Shown: positions 1-6,817 of the stretch, one piece after another | Position numbering within the stretch: the first letter of the stretch is position 1 | How the letters are laid out: every line of letters starts with the position of its first letter | Assembly (NCBI GenBank): GCA_050117725.1 | Contig: JASFME010000009.1 | Span: forward strand, 1-24,855 | Length of the DNA stretch: 24,855 bases | Source of the DNA: JASFJH01 sp050117725 | Lineage (GTDB): Bacteria; Pseudomonadota; Gammaproteobacteria; AKS1 | Reading direction: 5' to 3' | Notes under the pieces: model-generated | Databases searched by the model: none | Told to the model about the DNA's origin: nothing | What the model saw: the letters and a program-made list of their open reading frames with translations, nothing else | Made by a program: the position numbers and the translations under genes

Positions 1-446
1 CGCTCGGCAACGATGTCGTGGTCGGGGCCGGCGCCAAGGTGCTTGGTCCGATCACTCTTGGTGATGGGGCGCGGGTCGGCTCGAATGCCGTGGTGGTCAA
101 GGGTGTTCCGGCGGGTGCCACCGTGGTCGGCATTCCCGGCCATATCGTGCAGCGCAGCCTCGCGCCAACCGATGAGAAGCGCAAGGCCTTCGCCGAGAAG
201 ATCGGTTTTGATGCCTATGGCACCTCGCATGGCGATATGCCTGACCCGGTCGCGAACGCCGTGAATGCCATGCTCGACCACATTCATGCCATGGACGACA
301 AGATGGAGATGATGTGCAAGGCCCTGAAGAGCCTCGGCAGTGAACTCGGTGACCTGGACCTGCCGGAACTGGGGCCGTGCAAGATCAATACGGATGACGA
401 GCCGGAAAAGATTGACGACGACGCCCCGTCTGACAAGCCTGAATAA
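1..446 (+). CDS. cysE: Serine O-acetyltransferase, C-terminal part (5' end outside window)
   Basis: The gene enters from the left edge; the reading frame starts at base 3. CysE makes O-acetylserine from serine and acetyl-CoA, the precursor of cysteine. What remains is the end of a left-handed beta-helix: hexapeptide-type turns such as VGAGAKVLGPITLGDGARVG, then the SAT-typical VVKGVPAGATVVGIPGHIV. After the helix comes an extension of roughly 85 residues with a predicted helical stretch (HIHAMDDKMEMMCKALKSLG) and a very acidic tail ending in DDAPSDKPE. Such extensions are known in CysE proteins encoded next to iscR in Pseudomonas/Azotobacter-type genomes. The gene lies 185 bases before iscR and has its own terminator, so it is probably a separate transcript although functionally linked: IscS consumes cysteine. 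The family is clear; the fragment alone cannot exclude a close hexapeptide acyltransferase paralog. Confidence 0.88.
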   Translation, partial: LGNDVVVGAGAKVLGPITLGDGARVGSNAVVVKGVPAGATVVGIPGHIVQRSLAPTDEKRKAFAEKIGFDAYGTSHGDMPDPVANAVNAMLDHIHAMDDKMEMMCKALKSLGSELGDLDLPELGPCKINTDDEPEKIDDDAPSDKPE

Positions 447-460
447 CTACCGGAACGATG

Positions 461-483
461 GATTCGCCGGCTCCGGCGAATTT
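461..483 (+). terminator. Intrinsic terminator after cysE
   Basis: A perfect 9-base inverted repeat, ATTCGCCGG at 462-470 and CCGGCGAAT at 473-481, has only 2 unpaired bases between the arms, so the real loop is probably 4 bases. It ends in a very short T run (TTT). It lies 15 bases after the cysE stop codon and before the iscR promoter. The weak T tract lowers confidence. Confidence 0.6.
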
Positions 484-559
484 GCAGATACCTGAATACG
501 GGTACGGACAAGGGACCGGCTGACGCGACAGGCAGGCGGCTACGACCCTGATGAAATGA

Positions 560-591
560 ATACTTGACTAGTTTGGTCAAGTATGTAGAAT
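560..591 (+). promoter_or_regulatory. iscR promoter with IscR type 1 binding site
   Basis: Perfect inverted repeat ATACTTGAC (560-568) / GTCAAGTAT (576-584) around a 7-base centre TAGTTTG. This is the layout of the known type 1 site bound by [2Fe-2S]-IscR at the E. coli isc promoter. A sigma-70 promoter overlaps it: -35 TTGACT at 564-569, 16-base spacer, -10 TAGAAT at 586-591. The -35 box lies inside the operator, so bound holo-IscR should block RNA polymerase. This predicts negative feedback of the operon when cluster supply is sufficient. iscR starts 40 bases after the -10 box. Confidence 0.9.
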
Positions 592-631
592 TAGCAGTAG
601 CTTATATTACGGATACGAGAAGGAATTTGCA

Positions 632-1114
632 ATGAGATTGACAACCAAAGGCCGTTACGCCGTGACCGCGATGCTGGATCTGGCGTTGCATTTTACAGAC
701 GGACCGATCACGCTCGCCGACATCTCAAAGCGTCAGGGCATATCGCTGTCCTACCTCGAACAATTGTTTTCGCGCCTGCGCAAGAAAGGGCTGGTCGTCA
801 GTACCCGCGGCCCGGGTGGTGGCTACAAACTGAGCCGGGAAGCGAACGAGATCGTGGTCGCGGATGTGATCACAGCGATCGATGAAAAGGTGGACGCGAC
901 CCGTTGCGGCGGGCTGGCGAATTGCCAGGATGATAATCCGTGCCTGACCCATGAATTGTGGACAGACCTGAGTCAGCGAATCTACGATTTTCTCAGTGGT
1001 ATTACCCTGGCAGACCTGGTTGAACGTCGTGAAGTGCAGGAAGTCGCACTGCGCCAGAATGGCAAGCAGAACGTTGACCTGGTCGCTGAACAAGACGCCG
1101 CCGTCAGCAACTAA
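632..1114 (+). CDS. iscR: Fe-S cluster-sensing transcription regulator IscR
   Basis: Rrf2-family winged-helix regulator of 160 residues, near the length of E. coli IscR. The N-terminal winged helix begins MRLTTKGRYAVTAMLDLAL, with wing motif TRGPGGGYKLSR at about 58-69. The three cluster cysteines are C92, C98 and C104, and H107, the fourth ligand in E. coli IscR, is present (CLTHELW), so this copy should bind [2Fe-2S]. Holo-IscR represses its own operon through type 1 sites; apo-IscR still binds type 2 sites. The start at 632 follows an AGAAGGAA ribosome site and lies downstream of the operator at 560-584, supporting autoregulation. First gene of the operon; iscS follows after 54 bases. Confidence 0.97.
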   Translation: MRLTTKGRYAVTAMLDLALHFTDGPITLADISKRQGISLSYLEQLFSRLRKKGLVVSTRGPGGGYKLSREANEIVVADVITAIDEKVDATRCGGLANCQDDNPCLTHELWTDLSQRIYDFLSGITLADLVERREVQEVALRQNGKQNVDLVAEQDAAVSN

Positions 1115-1128
1115 ATTTTCAGCGCTGT

Positions 1129-1141
1129 ACCGCATTGCGGT
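1129..1141 (+). other. Small hairpin between iscR and iscS
   Basis: ACCGCA-T-TGCGGT is a nearly loopless palindrome in the 54-base iscR-iscS gap; the practical fold is 5 pairs with a 3-base loop. No T run follows, so it is not a terminator. The same arms recur between hscB and hscA. In E. coli the iscR-iscS gap is where small RNA RyhB acts and where a structure protects the iscR part of the transcript; a similar stabilising role here is inference. Confidence 0.45.
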
Positions 1142-1168
1142 TCGTGTTTACGGAGTATTAAACAGATT

Positions 1169-2383
1169 ATGAAACTGCCAATCTTTCTTGATTATTCAGC
1201 CACCACACCGGTCGACCCGCGTGTTGCTGAAAAAATGATGGCATGCCTGACCCTCGACGGGAATTTCGGTAACCCGGCATCGCGTTCGCATGCCTATGGC
1301 TGGAATGCTGAAGAGGCTGTCGAAAATGCCCGCAAACAGGTTGCCGACCTGATCAACGCTGACCCGCGTGAGATTATCTGGACATCGGGTGCGACCGAGT
1401 CAGATAACCTGGCGATCAAGGGCGCTGCCCACTTCTACCAGAAAAAGGGCAAGCACATCATCACGGTCAAGACCGAACACAAGGCCGTGCTTGACAGTTG
1501 TCGCCAGCTCGAGCGTGAAGGTTTTGAAGTTACTTATATGGATCCGGAAGACAACGGTCTGCTTGATCTCGACAAGCTGGAACAGGCAATGCGTGATGAC
1601 ACGATCCTCGTTTCTGTTATGCATGTGAATAACGAAATCGGTGTTATCCAGGATATTGCTGCGATCGGCGAACTGTGTCGGTCACGCGGCGTTATTTTCC
1701 ATGTGGATGGTGCGCAAAGTGCAGGCAAGGTCGAGATCGACATGCAAAAGATGAAAGTTGATCTTATGTCGTTCTCAGCGCACAAGATCTATGGCCCGAA
1801 GGGCATCGGCGCACTGTATGTGCGTCGCAAGCCGCGTGTCCGCCTGGAAGCACAGATGCACGGCGGTGGTCACGAGCGCGGACTGCGCTCGGGTACCTTG
1901 CCGACCCACCAGATCGTTGGCATGGGCGAAGCGTTCCGCCTTGCCAGGGAAGAAATGGCGGCCGATAATGCGCGGCTTGTAGCGCTGCGCCAGCGTCTGC
2001 TGGATGGCATCAAGGATATCGAGGAAGTGTATATCAATGGTGATATGGAACATCGTATTCCTGGCAACCTGAACATCAGCTTCAATTTCGTTGAAGGCGA
2101 ATCATTGATGATGGCGCTCAAGGACCTCGCGGTATCGTCCGGTTCGGCCTGCACCTCGGCGAGCCTTGAGCCGTCGTATGTGTTGCGTGCTATCGGCCGT
2201 AATGATGAATTGGCACACAGTTCAATTCGATTCACGATTGGCCGCTTTACGACTGAAGAAGAAATCGATTACACGATCGATCTGATACACAAACATATCG
2301 AGAAGCTGCGCGAACTGTCGCCATTGTGGGAAATGTACAAGGAAGGTATTGATCTCAGCACAGTGCAGTGGGCAGCACATTAA
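1169..2383 (+). CDS. iscS: Cysteine desulfurase IscS
   Basis: PLP-dependent aminotransferase-fold enzyme that converts cysteine to alanine and passes the persulfide sulfur to IscU and other acceptors. The 404 residues equal the E. coli length and the key positions keep the same numbers: K206 in SFSAHKIYGPKG binds PLP, and C328 in SSGSACTSAS on the mobile loop carries the persulfide. Other family signatures are the N-terminal FLDYSATTPVDPRV, the cofactor segment TSGATESDN (72-80) and HVDGAQSAGK (178-187). The C-terminal region LSPLWEMYKEGIDL is the part known to contact IscU. An ATG start follows a GGAG at 1152-1155, with slightly long spacing. Second gene of the isc operon. Confidence 0.98.
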   Translation: MKLPIFLDYSATTPVDPRVAEKMMACLTLDGNFGNPASRSHAYGWNAEEAVENARKQVADLINADPREIIWTSGATESDNLAIKGAAHFYQKKGKHIITVKTEHKAVLDSCRQLEREGFEVTYMDPEDNGLLDLDKLEQAMRDDTILVSVMHVNNEIGVIQDIAAIGELCRSRGVIFHVDGAQSAGKVEIDMQKMKVDLMSFSAHKIYGPKGIGALYVRRKPRVRLEAQMHGGGHERGLRSGTLPTHQIVGMGEAFRLAREEMAADNARLVALRQRLLDGIKDIEEVYINGDMEHRIPGNLNISFNFVEGESLMMALKDLAVSSGSACTSASLEPSYVLRAIGRNDELAHSSIRFTIGRFTTEEEIDYTIDLIHKHIEKLRELSPLWEMYKEGIDLSTVQWAAH

Positions 2384-2416
2384 TTATTATTCAAATCTGA
2401 ATAGAGGTGAATAACC

Positions 2417-2800
2417 ATGGCTTATAGTGACAAGGTAATGGATCATTACGAAAACCCGCGTAATGTTGGTACGTTTGACAAGGCCGACACAGAGGTGGGT
2501 ACCGGTATGGTAGGGGCGCCGGCATGCGGTGACGTGATGAAACTGCAGATCAAGGTAAATGAAAAAGGCGTGATCGAAGATGCTCGCTTCAAGACCTATG
2601 GTTGCGGTTCGGCAATCGCATCAAGTTCGCTGCTGACCGAGTGGGTAAAGAACAAGACACTCGACGAAGCGCTGCAGATCAAGAATACCGATATCGCCGA
2701 AGAACTCGCCTTGCCCCCGGTCAAGGTACATTGTTCCGTTCTGGCGGAAGACGCGATCAAGGCTGCTATTGACGATTACAAGTCAAAGCAGGGCAGTTAA
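2417..2800 (+). CDS. iscU: Fe-S cluster scaffold protein IscU
   Basis: Scaffold on which IscS sulfur and iron are assembled into a [2Fe-2S] cluster. 127 residues, one less than E. coli IscU. The three cluster cysteines are C37 (APACGD), C63 (YGCGSA) and C106 (VHCSVLA); D39, which tunes cluster lability, is present. LPPVK at 99-103 is the known recognition motif for the HscA chaperone and matches the hscA gene in this operon. The start has a strong ribosome site, AGAGGTGA, 7 bases upstream. It lies 33 bases after iscS. Confidence 0.98.
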   Translation: MAYSDKVMDHYENPRNVGTFDKADTEVGTGMVGAPACGDVMKLQIKVNEKGVIEDARFKTYGCGSAIASSSLLTEWVKNKTLDEALQIKNTDIAEELALPPVKVHCSVLAEDAIKAAIDDYKSKQGS

Positions 2801-2820
2801 TCCTGTTTGTTAATCAGGAG
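2801..2820 (+). promoter_or_regulatory. Possible hairpin covering the iscA ribosome binding site
   Basis: TCCTG at 2801-2805 can pair with CAGGA at 2815-2819, leaving a 9-base loop. The right arm overlaps the iscA ribosome site AGGAG (2816-2820), 8 bases before the ATG. The stem would hide it until ribosomes finish iscU, giving translational coupling. Only five pairs, so the stability is doubtful. Confidence 0.3.
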
Positions 2821-2828
2821 CAGGGTAT

Positions 2829-3152
2829 ATGGCTATCAGCATGACAGAAACAGCGGCTGAACGCGTCAGGCATTTTCTCGATAACCGGGGTTCCGGTATC
2901 GGTTTGCGGCTTGGTGTAAAAACGACCGGCTGTTCAGGTATGGCCTATGTTATCGAGTTTGTTGATGAACAGGATGCGGATGATACTGTATTCGAGGCGC
3001 ATGGCGTGAAGATCTTTGTCGATCCCAAAAGCCTGGTTTACCTTGACGGTACCGAACTCGATTATGCCAAGGAAGGGCTGAACGAAGGCTTCCAGTTCAA
3101 CAATCCCAATGTCAAGGATATGTGTGGTTGCGGCGAAAGCTTTACCGTGTAA
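2829..3152 (+). CDS. iscA: A-type Fe-S carrier protein IscA
   Basis: A-type carrier that receives clusters or iron and delivers them to target proteins, important for [4Fe-4S] maturation. 107 residues as in E. coli, with the invariant cysteines C35 (TTGCSGMAY) and C99/C101 (CGCGESF) at the C-terminus. The start ATG at 2829 follows AGGAG with 8 bases spacing. It sits 28 bases after iscU in the conserved order. The family also includes ErpA and SufA; the isc context assigns this copy to IscA. Confidence 0.97.
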   Translation: MAISMTETAAERVRHFLDNRGSGIGLRLGVKTTGCSGMAYVIEFVDEQDADDTVFEAHGVKIFVDPKSLVYLDGTELDYAKEGLNEGFQFNNPNVKDMCGCGESFTV

Positions 3153-3190
3153 TTACTGCCGGTTTTTGATTGTCGCTTGGAGTATTCAGT

Positions 3191-3727
3191 ATGCAGTCTG
3201 AACCCGGTCGCAACTACTTCGAATTGTTTGATTTACCAGTCTCTTTTGACGTAGATAATGCCGTCCTGACCGAGCATTATCGTGACCTGCAGCGTCGCGT
3301 CCATCCTGACAAGTTTGCCAATGCGACGGATCGTGAGCGTCGTCTGTCAGTGCAACAGGCAGCGCTGATTAATGAGGCATTCCAGGTACTTAAATCACCT
3401 TTGTCGCGGGCACAATACCTGCTTGGCCTGCATGGACTTGAGATTAATGATGCGTCCAATACGGTTATGGACGGCGCCTTTCTCATGCAGCAAATGGAGT
3501 TGCGGGAGTCTCTGGAGGAAATAGGTGACAGGCGCGATCTCGATGCACTGGGCGGCTTCATGGACGATGTTGCCGCACAGCGCAAGGCACTGGTAAAGCG
3601 CCTCGCGGAATTGTTTGCCGATGCCGGTGAGGAGCAACTCGCCGAGGCGCACAAGTTGACACTGCAAATGCAGTTTCTCGACAAGTTACTCGACGAAGCC
3701 GGCGCACTTGAAGAATCGATGTATTAA
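3191..3727 (+). CDS. hscB: J-domain co-chaperone HscB (Hsc20)
   Basis: Co-chaperone that brings IscU to HscA and stimulates its ATPase. The N-terminal J domain carries HPD at residues 38-40 within YRDLQRRVHPDKF; the C-terminal part is the helical IscU-binding domain, including AQYLLGLHGLEI. From the ATG at 3191 the protein has 178 residues (E. coli: 171). I chose this ATG because GGAG lies at 3179-3182, 8 bases upstream, and the J domain begins right after. An in-frame TTG at 3170 would add 7 residues (MSLGVFS) with no support. The hscA start follows after 36 bases, across a hairpin. Confidence 0.96.
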   Translation: MQSEPGRNYFELFDLPVSFDVDNAVLTEHYRDLQRRVHPDKFANATDRERRLSVQQAALINEAFQVLKSPLSRAQYLLGLHGLEINDASNTVMDGAFLMQQMELRESLEEIGDRRDLDALGGFMDDVAAQRKALVKRLAELFADAGEEQLAEAHKLTLQMQFLDKLLDEAGALEESMY

Positions 3728-3730
3728 AAC

Positions 3731-3750
3731 AACCGCAGCTTGCGGTTTTA
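3731..3750 (+). other. Terminator-like hairpin between hscB and hscA
   Basis: AACCGCA (3731-3737) and TGCGGTT (3741-3747) form a perfect 7-base stem with a 3-base loop, followed by TTTTA counting the last stem Ts. It looks like a short intrinsic terminator inside the operon, 3 bases after the hscB stop and 14 before the hscA ATG. It could cause partial termination or mark an RNA processing site. The arms ACCGCA/TGCGGT match the hairpin at 1129-1141. Confidence 0.5.
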
Positions 3751-3763
3751 TGGTCTGAATACG

Positions 3764-5635
3764 ATGGCACTGTTACAAATATCCGAACCCGGTCAATCCA
3801 CTGCGCCGCACCAGCACCGGCTGGCAGCAGGTATTGACCTGGGTACTACCAATTCGCTTGTCGCCACGGTACGTAGTGGTGAAGCGGTGACCCTGGCTGA
3901 CAGCGAGGGCGAACACCTGTTGCCCTCCGTGGTGCGATACCATGCCAACGGTGAGGTCGAGGTGGGCAGGCAGGCACGAGAAGCTGCGCCTGTTGACCCC
4001 AACAATACGATTATCTCCGTGAAGCGCTTCATGGGACGTGGCCTCGAGGACATCGAGCGCGATCAGAGCCGTTACGAGTTTGTCTGTAGCGACTCCTCGG
4101 TCCCCCGCATTCATACGGCGGGTGGTGATGTCAGCGCGGTCGAGGTCTCGGCCGAGATTCTGCGCAACCTGAAGCAACGCGCGGTCGAGGCGCTAGGTGA
4201 TGAACTCGCTGGTGTGGTGATCACCGTGCCGGCCTATTTTGACGATGCCCAGCGCCAGGCGACGAAAGACGCGGCAAAGCTTGCCGGCCTGAACGTTTTG
4301 CGGCTGTTGAACGAGCCGACCGCCGCGGCCGTTGCCTATGGTCTCGATCGTGCCGCCGAGGGCCTGCATGCCGTGTATGACTTTGGTGGCGGGACCTTTG
4401 ATATTTCTATCCTGCGCCTCAACAAGGGCGTGTTCGAGGTCATGGCCACGGCCGGTGATTCGGCGCTCGGCGGTGATGACTTCGATCGCGTCATCGCTCA
4501 CTGGCTGGCCGGGAAGGCCGGTATCGGCGAGCATGATGCCGCCATGCATCGTCAGCTCATGCACATTGCGCGTGATGCGAAAGAGGCACTGACGACACAG
4601 GACAGTGTCGAGGTGCGCATTCTGCAGCCTGATGAGAGCACCTGCGAAGTGCGGCTCGATCGTGCAAGCTTTGACGAACTTGTTGACCCGCTGATCGCAA
4701 GAACCCTCGCGCCATGCCGGCGCGCCTTGCGCGACGCCGGGGTGAGCGCCGATGAGATACGGGACGTCGTCATGGTCGGCGGTTCGACCCGTGTGCCGCG
4801 CGTACGCGAACGGGTCGGTGAGTTTTTTGGGCAGCCACCACTTGTCGATATCGACCCGGACAAGGTAGTTGCCATTGGCGCGGCCATCCAGGCCGATATC
4901 CTCGCCGGTAACAAGCCCGAAGATGAAATGTTGCTGCTCGACGTGATCCCGTTATCGCTGGGCATTGAAACCATGGGTGGCCTGGTGGAGAAGATCATCC
5001 CGCGCAACACGACCATCCCGGTGGCCCGTGCCCAGGAATTCACCACCTACAAGGACGGCCAGACAGCGATGGCCATTCATGTCCTGCAGGGCGAACGCGA
5101 GCTTGTTGACGATTGTCGCTCCCTGGCCCGTTTTGAATTGCACGGTATTCCGCCGATGGTGGCGAGTGCCGCACGTATCCGTGTCACTTTCCAGGTCGAT
5201 GCCGATGGCCTGCTCGAAGTGACTGCGCGGGAACTAACGGCCGGCGTGGAAAGCAGTATCCAGGTCAAACCCTCGTATGGCCTGACCGATAACGAGATCG
5301 AGCGTATGTTGCGGGACAATTTTGCCCATGCCGAGGAAGATGTTGCTGCGCGTAACCTGCGCGAACAACAGGTTGAAGCCGACCGTGTGCTCGAGGCCTT
5401 GCAGGCGGCGCTGGCCGAGGATGGTGAGCAACTGTTATCCGGCGAAGAACGGGCCGCGATTGATGCTGCCATGCAGGCGTTGCAAACCGCGCGAAATGGC
5501 AGCGAGCATACTGCCATCAAGCAGGCGATCGATGCGCTCGACAAGGTGACTACCGAGTATGCGGCGCGCCGCATGAACGCCAACATCAACAAGGCCCTGA
5601 GTGGCCACCGCCTGGACGAATTTACCGAGGAATAA
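3764..5635 (+). CDS. hscA: Hsp70-type chaperone HscA (Hsc66)
   Basis: Specialised Hsp70 that binds the LPPVK motif of IscU and uses ATP to release the cluster to acceptors, with HscB as partner. The ATG at 3764 gives 623 residues (E. coli: 616) and the N-terminus MALLQISEPG typical of HscA; an upstream TTG at 3740 lies within a hairpin and would add 8 non-conserved residues. The ATPase domain has the phosphate loop AAGIDLGTTNSLVATV (about 22-37), VPAYFDDAQRQATKDA, LNEPTAAAVAYG and DFGGGTFDIS. The substrate domain includes LLLDVIPLSLGIETMGG and FTTYKDGQTAMAIHV. The C-terminal lid is helical. No strong ribosome site is visible, so translation may be coupled to hscB. Confidence 0.97.
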   Translation: MALLQISEPGQSTAPHQHRLAAGIDLGTTNSLVATVRSGEAVTLADSEGEHLLPSVVRYHANGEVEVGRQAREAAPVDPNNTIISVKRFMGRGLEDIERDQSRYEFVCSDSSVPRIHTAGGDVSAVEVSAEILRNLKQRAVEALGDELAGVVITVPAYFDDAQRQATKDAAKLAGLNVLRLLNEPTAAAVAYGLDRAAEGLHAVYDFGGGTFDISILRLNKGVFEVMATAGDSALGGDDFDRVIAHWLAGKAGIGEHDAAMHRQLMHIARDAKEALTTQDSVEVRILQPDESTCEVRLDRASFDELVDPLIARTLAPCRRALRDAGVSADEIRDVVMVGGSTRVPRVRERVGEFFGQPPLVDIDPDKVVAIGAAIQADILAGNKPEDEMLLLDVIPLSLGIETMGGLVEKIIPRNTTIPVARAQEFTTYKDGQTAMAIHVLQGERELVDDCRSLARFELHGIPPMVASAARIRVTFQVDADGLLEVTARELTAGVESSIQVKPSYGLTDNEIERMLRDNFAHAEEDVAARNLREQQVEADRVLEALQAALAEDGEQLLSGEERAAIDAAMQALQTARNGSEHTAIKQAIDALDKVTTEYAARRMNANINKALSGHRLDEFTEE

Positions 5636-5640
5636 GCAGT

Positions 5641-5979
5641 ATGACCCAGATTATTTTCCTGCCGCACGAAGAGATTTGCCCGGAAGGGGCGGTGATCGAG
5701 GCCGAACCGGGTGTCACGGTTATCGATGCGGCACTGACAAACGGCATCGAAATTGAACATGCCTGTGAGAAATCCTGTGCCTGCACGACCTGTCATGTCA
5801 TCGTTCGTGAAGGTTTCGATTCCCTGAACGAGGCCGACGAGACCGAGGAGGACATGCTCGACAAGGCCTGGGGGCTTGAGCCTGAATCACGCCTGTCCTG
5901 CCAGGCCGTGGTCGGCGATACCGATCTCGTGGTCGAGATCCCGAAGTACACGATTAATATGGTTTCGGAAAATCATTAG
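5641..5979 (+). CDS. fdx: Isc-type [2Fe-2S] ferredoxin
   Basis: Adrenodoxin-type ferredoxin that donates electrons to cluster assembly, probably for persulfide reduction on IscS/IscU. 112 residues. Cluster ligands are C42, C48, C51 and C87 in CEKSCACTTC and RLSCQA; the extra conserved C46 is also present. The acidic stretch NEADETEEDMLDKA (63-76) is the usual partner-docking helix. The start is 6 bases after hscA, so the two are probably translationally coupled. Confidence 0.97.
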   Translation: MTQIIFLPHEEICPEGAVIEAEPGVTVIDAALTNGIEIEHACEKSCACTTCHVIVREGFDSLNEADETEEDMLDKAWGLEPESRLSCQAVVGDTDLVVEIPKYTINMVSENH

Positions 5980-5997
5980 TCAGCAGAGGTGAGCAAC

Positions 5998-6198
5998 ATG
6001 GGACTTAAATGGACAGATACCCTCGATATCGCGATTGAACTCGACGAGACGCACCCCGACGTCGACCCGAAAAGCCTTCGTTTTACCGATCTGCACCAAT
6101 GGGTGTGCGAACTGGCTGATTTTGACGACGATCCGGCGCGTTCCGGGGAAAAAATCCTCGAAGCCATCCAGATGGCCTGGATCGACGAACGCGACTGA
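5998..6198 (+). CDS. iscX: Fe-S assembly regulator IscX (YfhJ)
   Basis: Small acidic helical protein of 66 residues that binds iron and IscS and modulates the rate of cluster assembly; in E. coli it competes with frataxin CyaY. Signature segments are MGLKWTDT, DPKSLRFTDLHQWV, LADFDDDP and KILEAIQMAWIDE, close to E. coli over the whole length. I chose the ATG at 5998, which follows AGAGGTGAG; an in-frame GTG at 5989 would add MSN and lies inside that ribosome site. Last gene of the isc operon. Confidence 0.96.
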   Translation: MGLKWTDTLDIAIELDETHPDVDPKSLRFTDLHQWVCELADFDDDPARSGEKILEAIQMAWIDERD

Positions 6199-6226
6199 AA
6201 ATTCGCCGGATTCACGGTGCCAGGCA

Positions 6227-6255
6227 TTGTTAGCGCCGTGCTTCGCGGCTAGAAT
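6227..6255 (+). promoter_or_regulatory. Predicted sigma-70 promoter upstream of ndk
   Basis: -35 TTGTTA at 6227-6232, 17-base spacer, -10 TAGAAT at 6250-6255; transcription would start near 6262. An imperfect dyad (TAGCGCCG... CGGCTA) lies between and over the boxes and could be an operator. The terminator at 6275-6302 lies downstream of the predicted start, so this promoter either drives ndk through an attenuator or makes a very short RNA. Confidence 0.55.
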
Positions 6256-6274
6256 AGTCCCGCATTTTTCCTCG

Positions 6275-6304
6275 TAAGCCCGCGAATCTAGGCGGGTTTT
6301 TGTG
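6275..6304 (+). terminator. Intrinsic terminator after the isc operon
   Basis: AAGCCCGC (6275-6282) pairs with GCGGGTTT (6292-6299), including one G-U pair, around a loop of about 9 bases, followed by a T run to 6301 and TG. It is the clearest terminator in the window, 77 bases after iscX and 38 before ndk. It probably ends the isc transcript and may also attenuate the promoter at 6227-6255. Confidence 0.75.
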
Positions 6305-6341
6305 TTATTGTTATTATGATCAATTGGAGTTTCCCGATACC

Positions 6342-6770
6342 ATGGCAATTGAACGTACGCTCTCTATTATTAAGCCCGATGCGGTCGCCAAAAACGTGAT
6401 TGGCGATATTTACAGCCGTTTCGAAAAGGCGGGTTTGCGCATAGTCGCGGCGAAAATGCTGCAGCTGAGCCGTGAACAGGCGGAAGGTTTTTATGCCGTG
6501 CATAAAGAGCGCCCGTTTTTCAATGACCTGGTTGATTTCATGGTGTCTGGGCCGGTGATGGTGCAGGTACTCGAAGGCGAAGACGCGATTGCCAAAAACC
6601 GTGAACTGATGGGTGCGACCAACCCGCAGGATGCAGCCGCCGGCACGATTCGCGCCGATTTTGCCGAGACCGTCGATGAAAATGCCGTTCATGGCTCGGA
6701 CGCACCGGAAACCGCCAGGGTCGAAATTGAATATTTCTTCCCGGAAGGTGTCTGCGAACGGACACGCTAA
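6342..6770 (+). CDS. ndk: Nucleoside diphosphate kinase
   Basis: Transfers the gamma phosphate of ATP to other nucleoside diphosphates through a phosphohistidine, balancing NTP and dNTP pools in the cytoplasm. 142 residues (E. coli: 143). The N-terminus ERTLSIIKPDAVAKNVIG is the family signature, and the active-site histidine H117 lies in ENAVHGSDAPETA. The ATG at 6342 is used because the family starts at MAIERTLSIIKP; GGAG at 6326-6329 lies 12 bases upstream. A longer in-frame start at 6300 would run from the terminator. ndk next to rlmN and the isc operon is the common gammaproteobacterial arrangement. Confidence 0.97.
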   Translation: MAIERTLSIIKPDAVAKNVIGDIYSRFEKAGLRIVAAKMLQLSREQAEGFYAVHKERPFFNDLVDFMVSGPVMVQVLEGEDAIAKNRELMGATNPQDAAAGTIRADFAETVDENAVHGSDAPETARVEIEYFFPEGVCERTR

Positions 6771-6817
6771 AGCAGGCCATCCGGGGCTGCAGACAATACA
6801 TTCAGGAGTAGCGCAGC

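Noticed and set aside
5077..5796. Open frame of 239 codons on the - strand over hscA/fdx
   Set aside because: Serine/arginine/alanine-rich shadow of hscA without family motifs.
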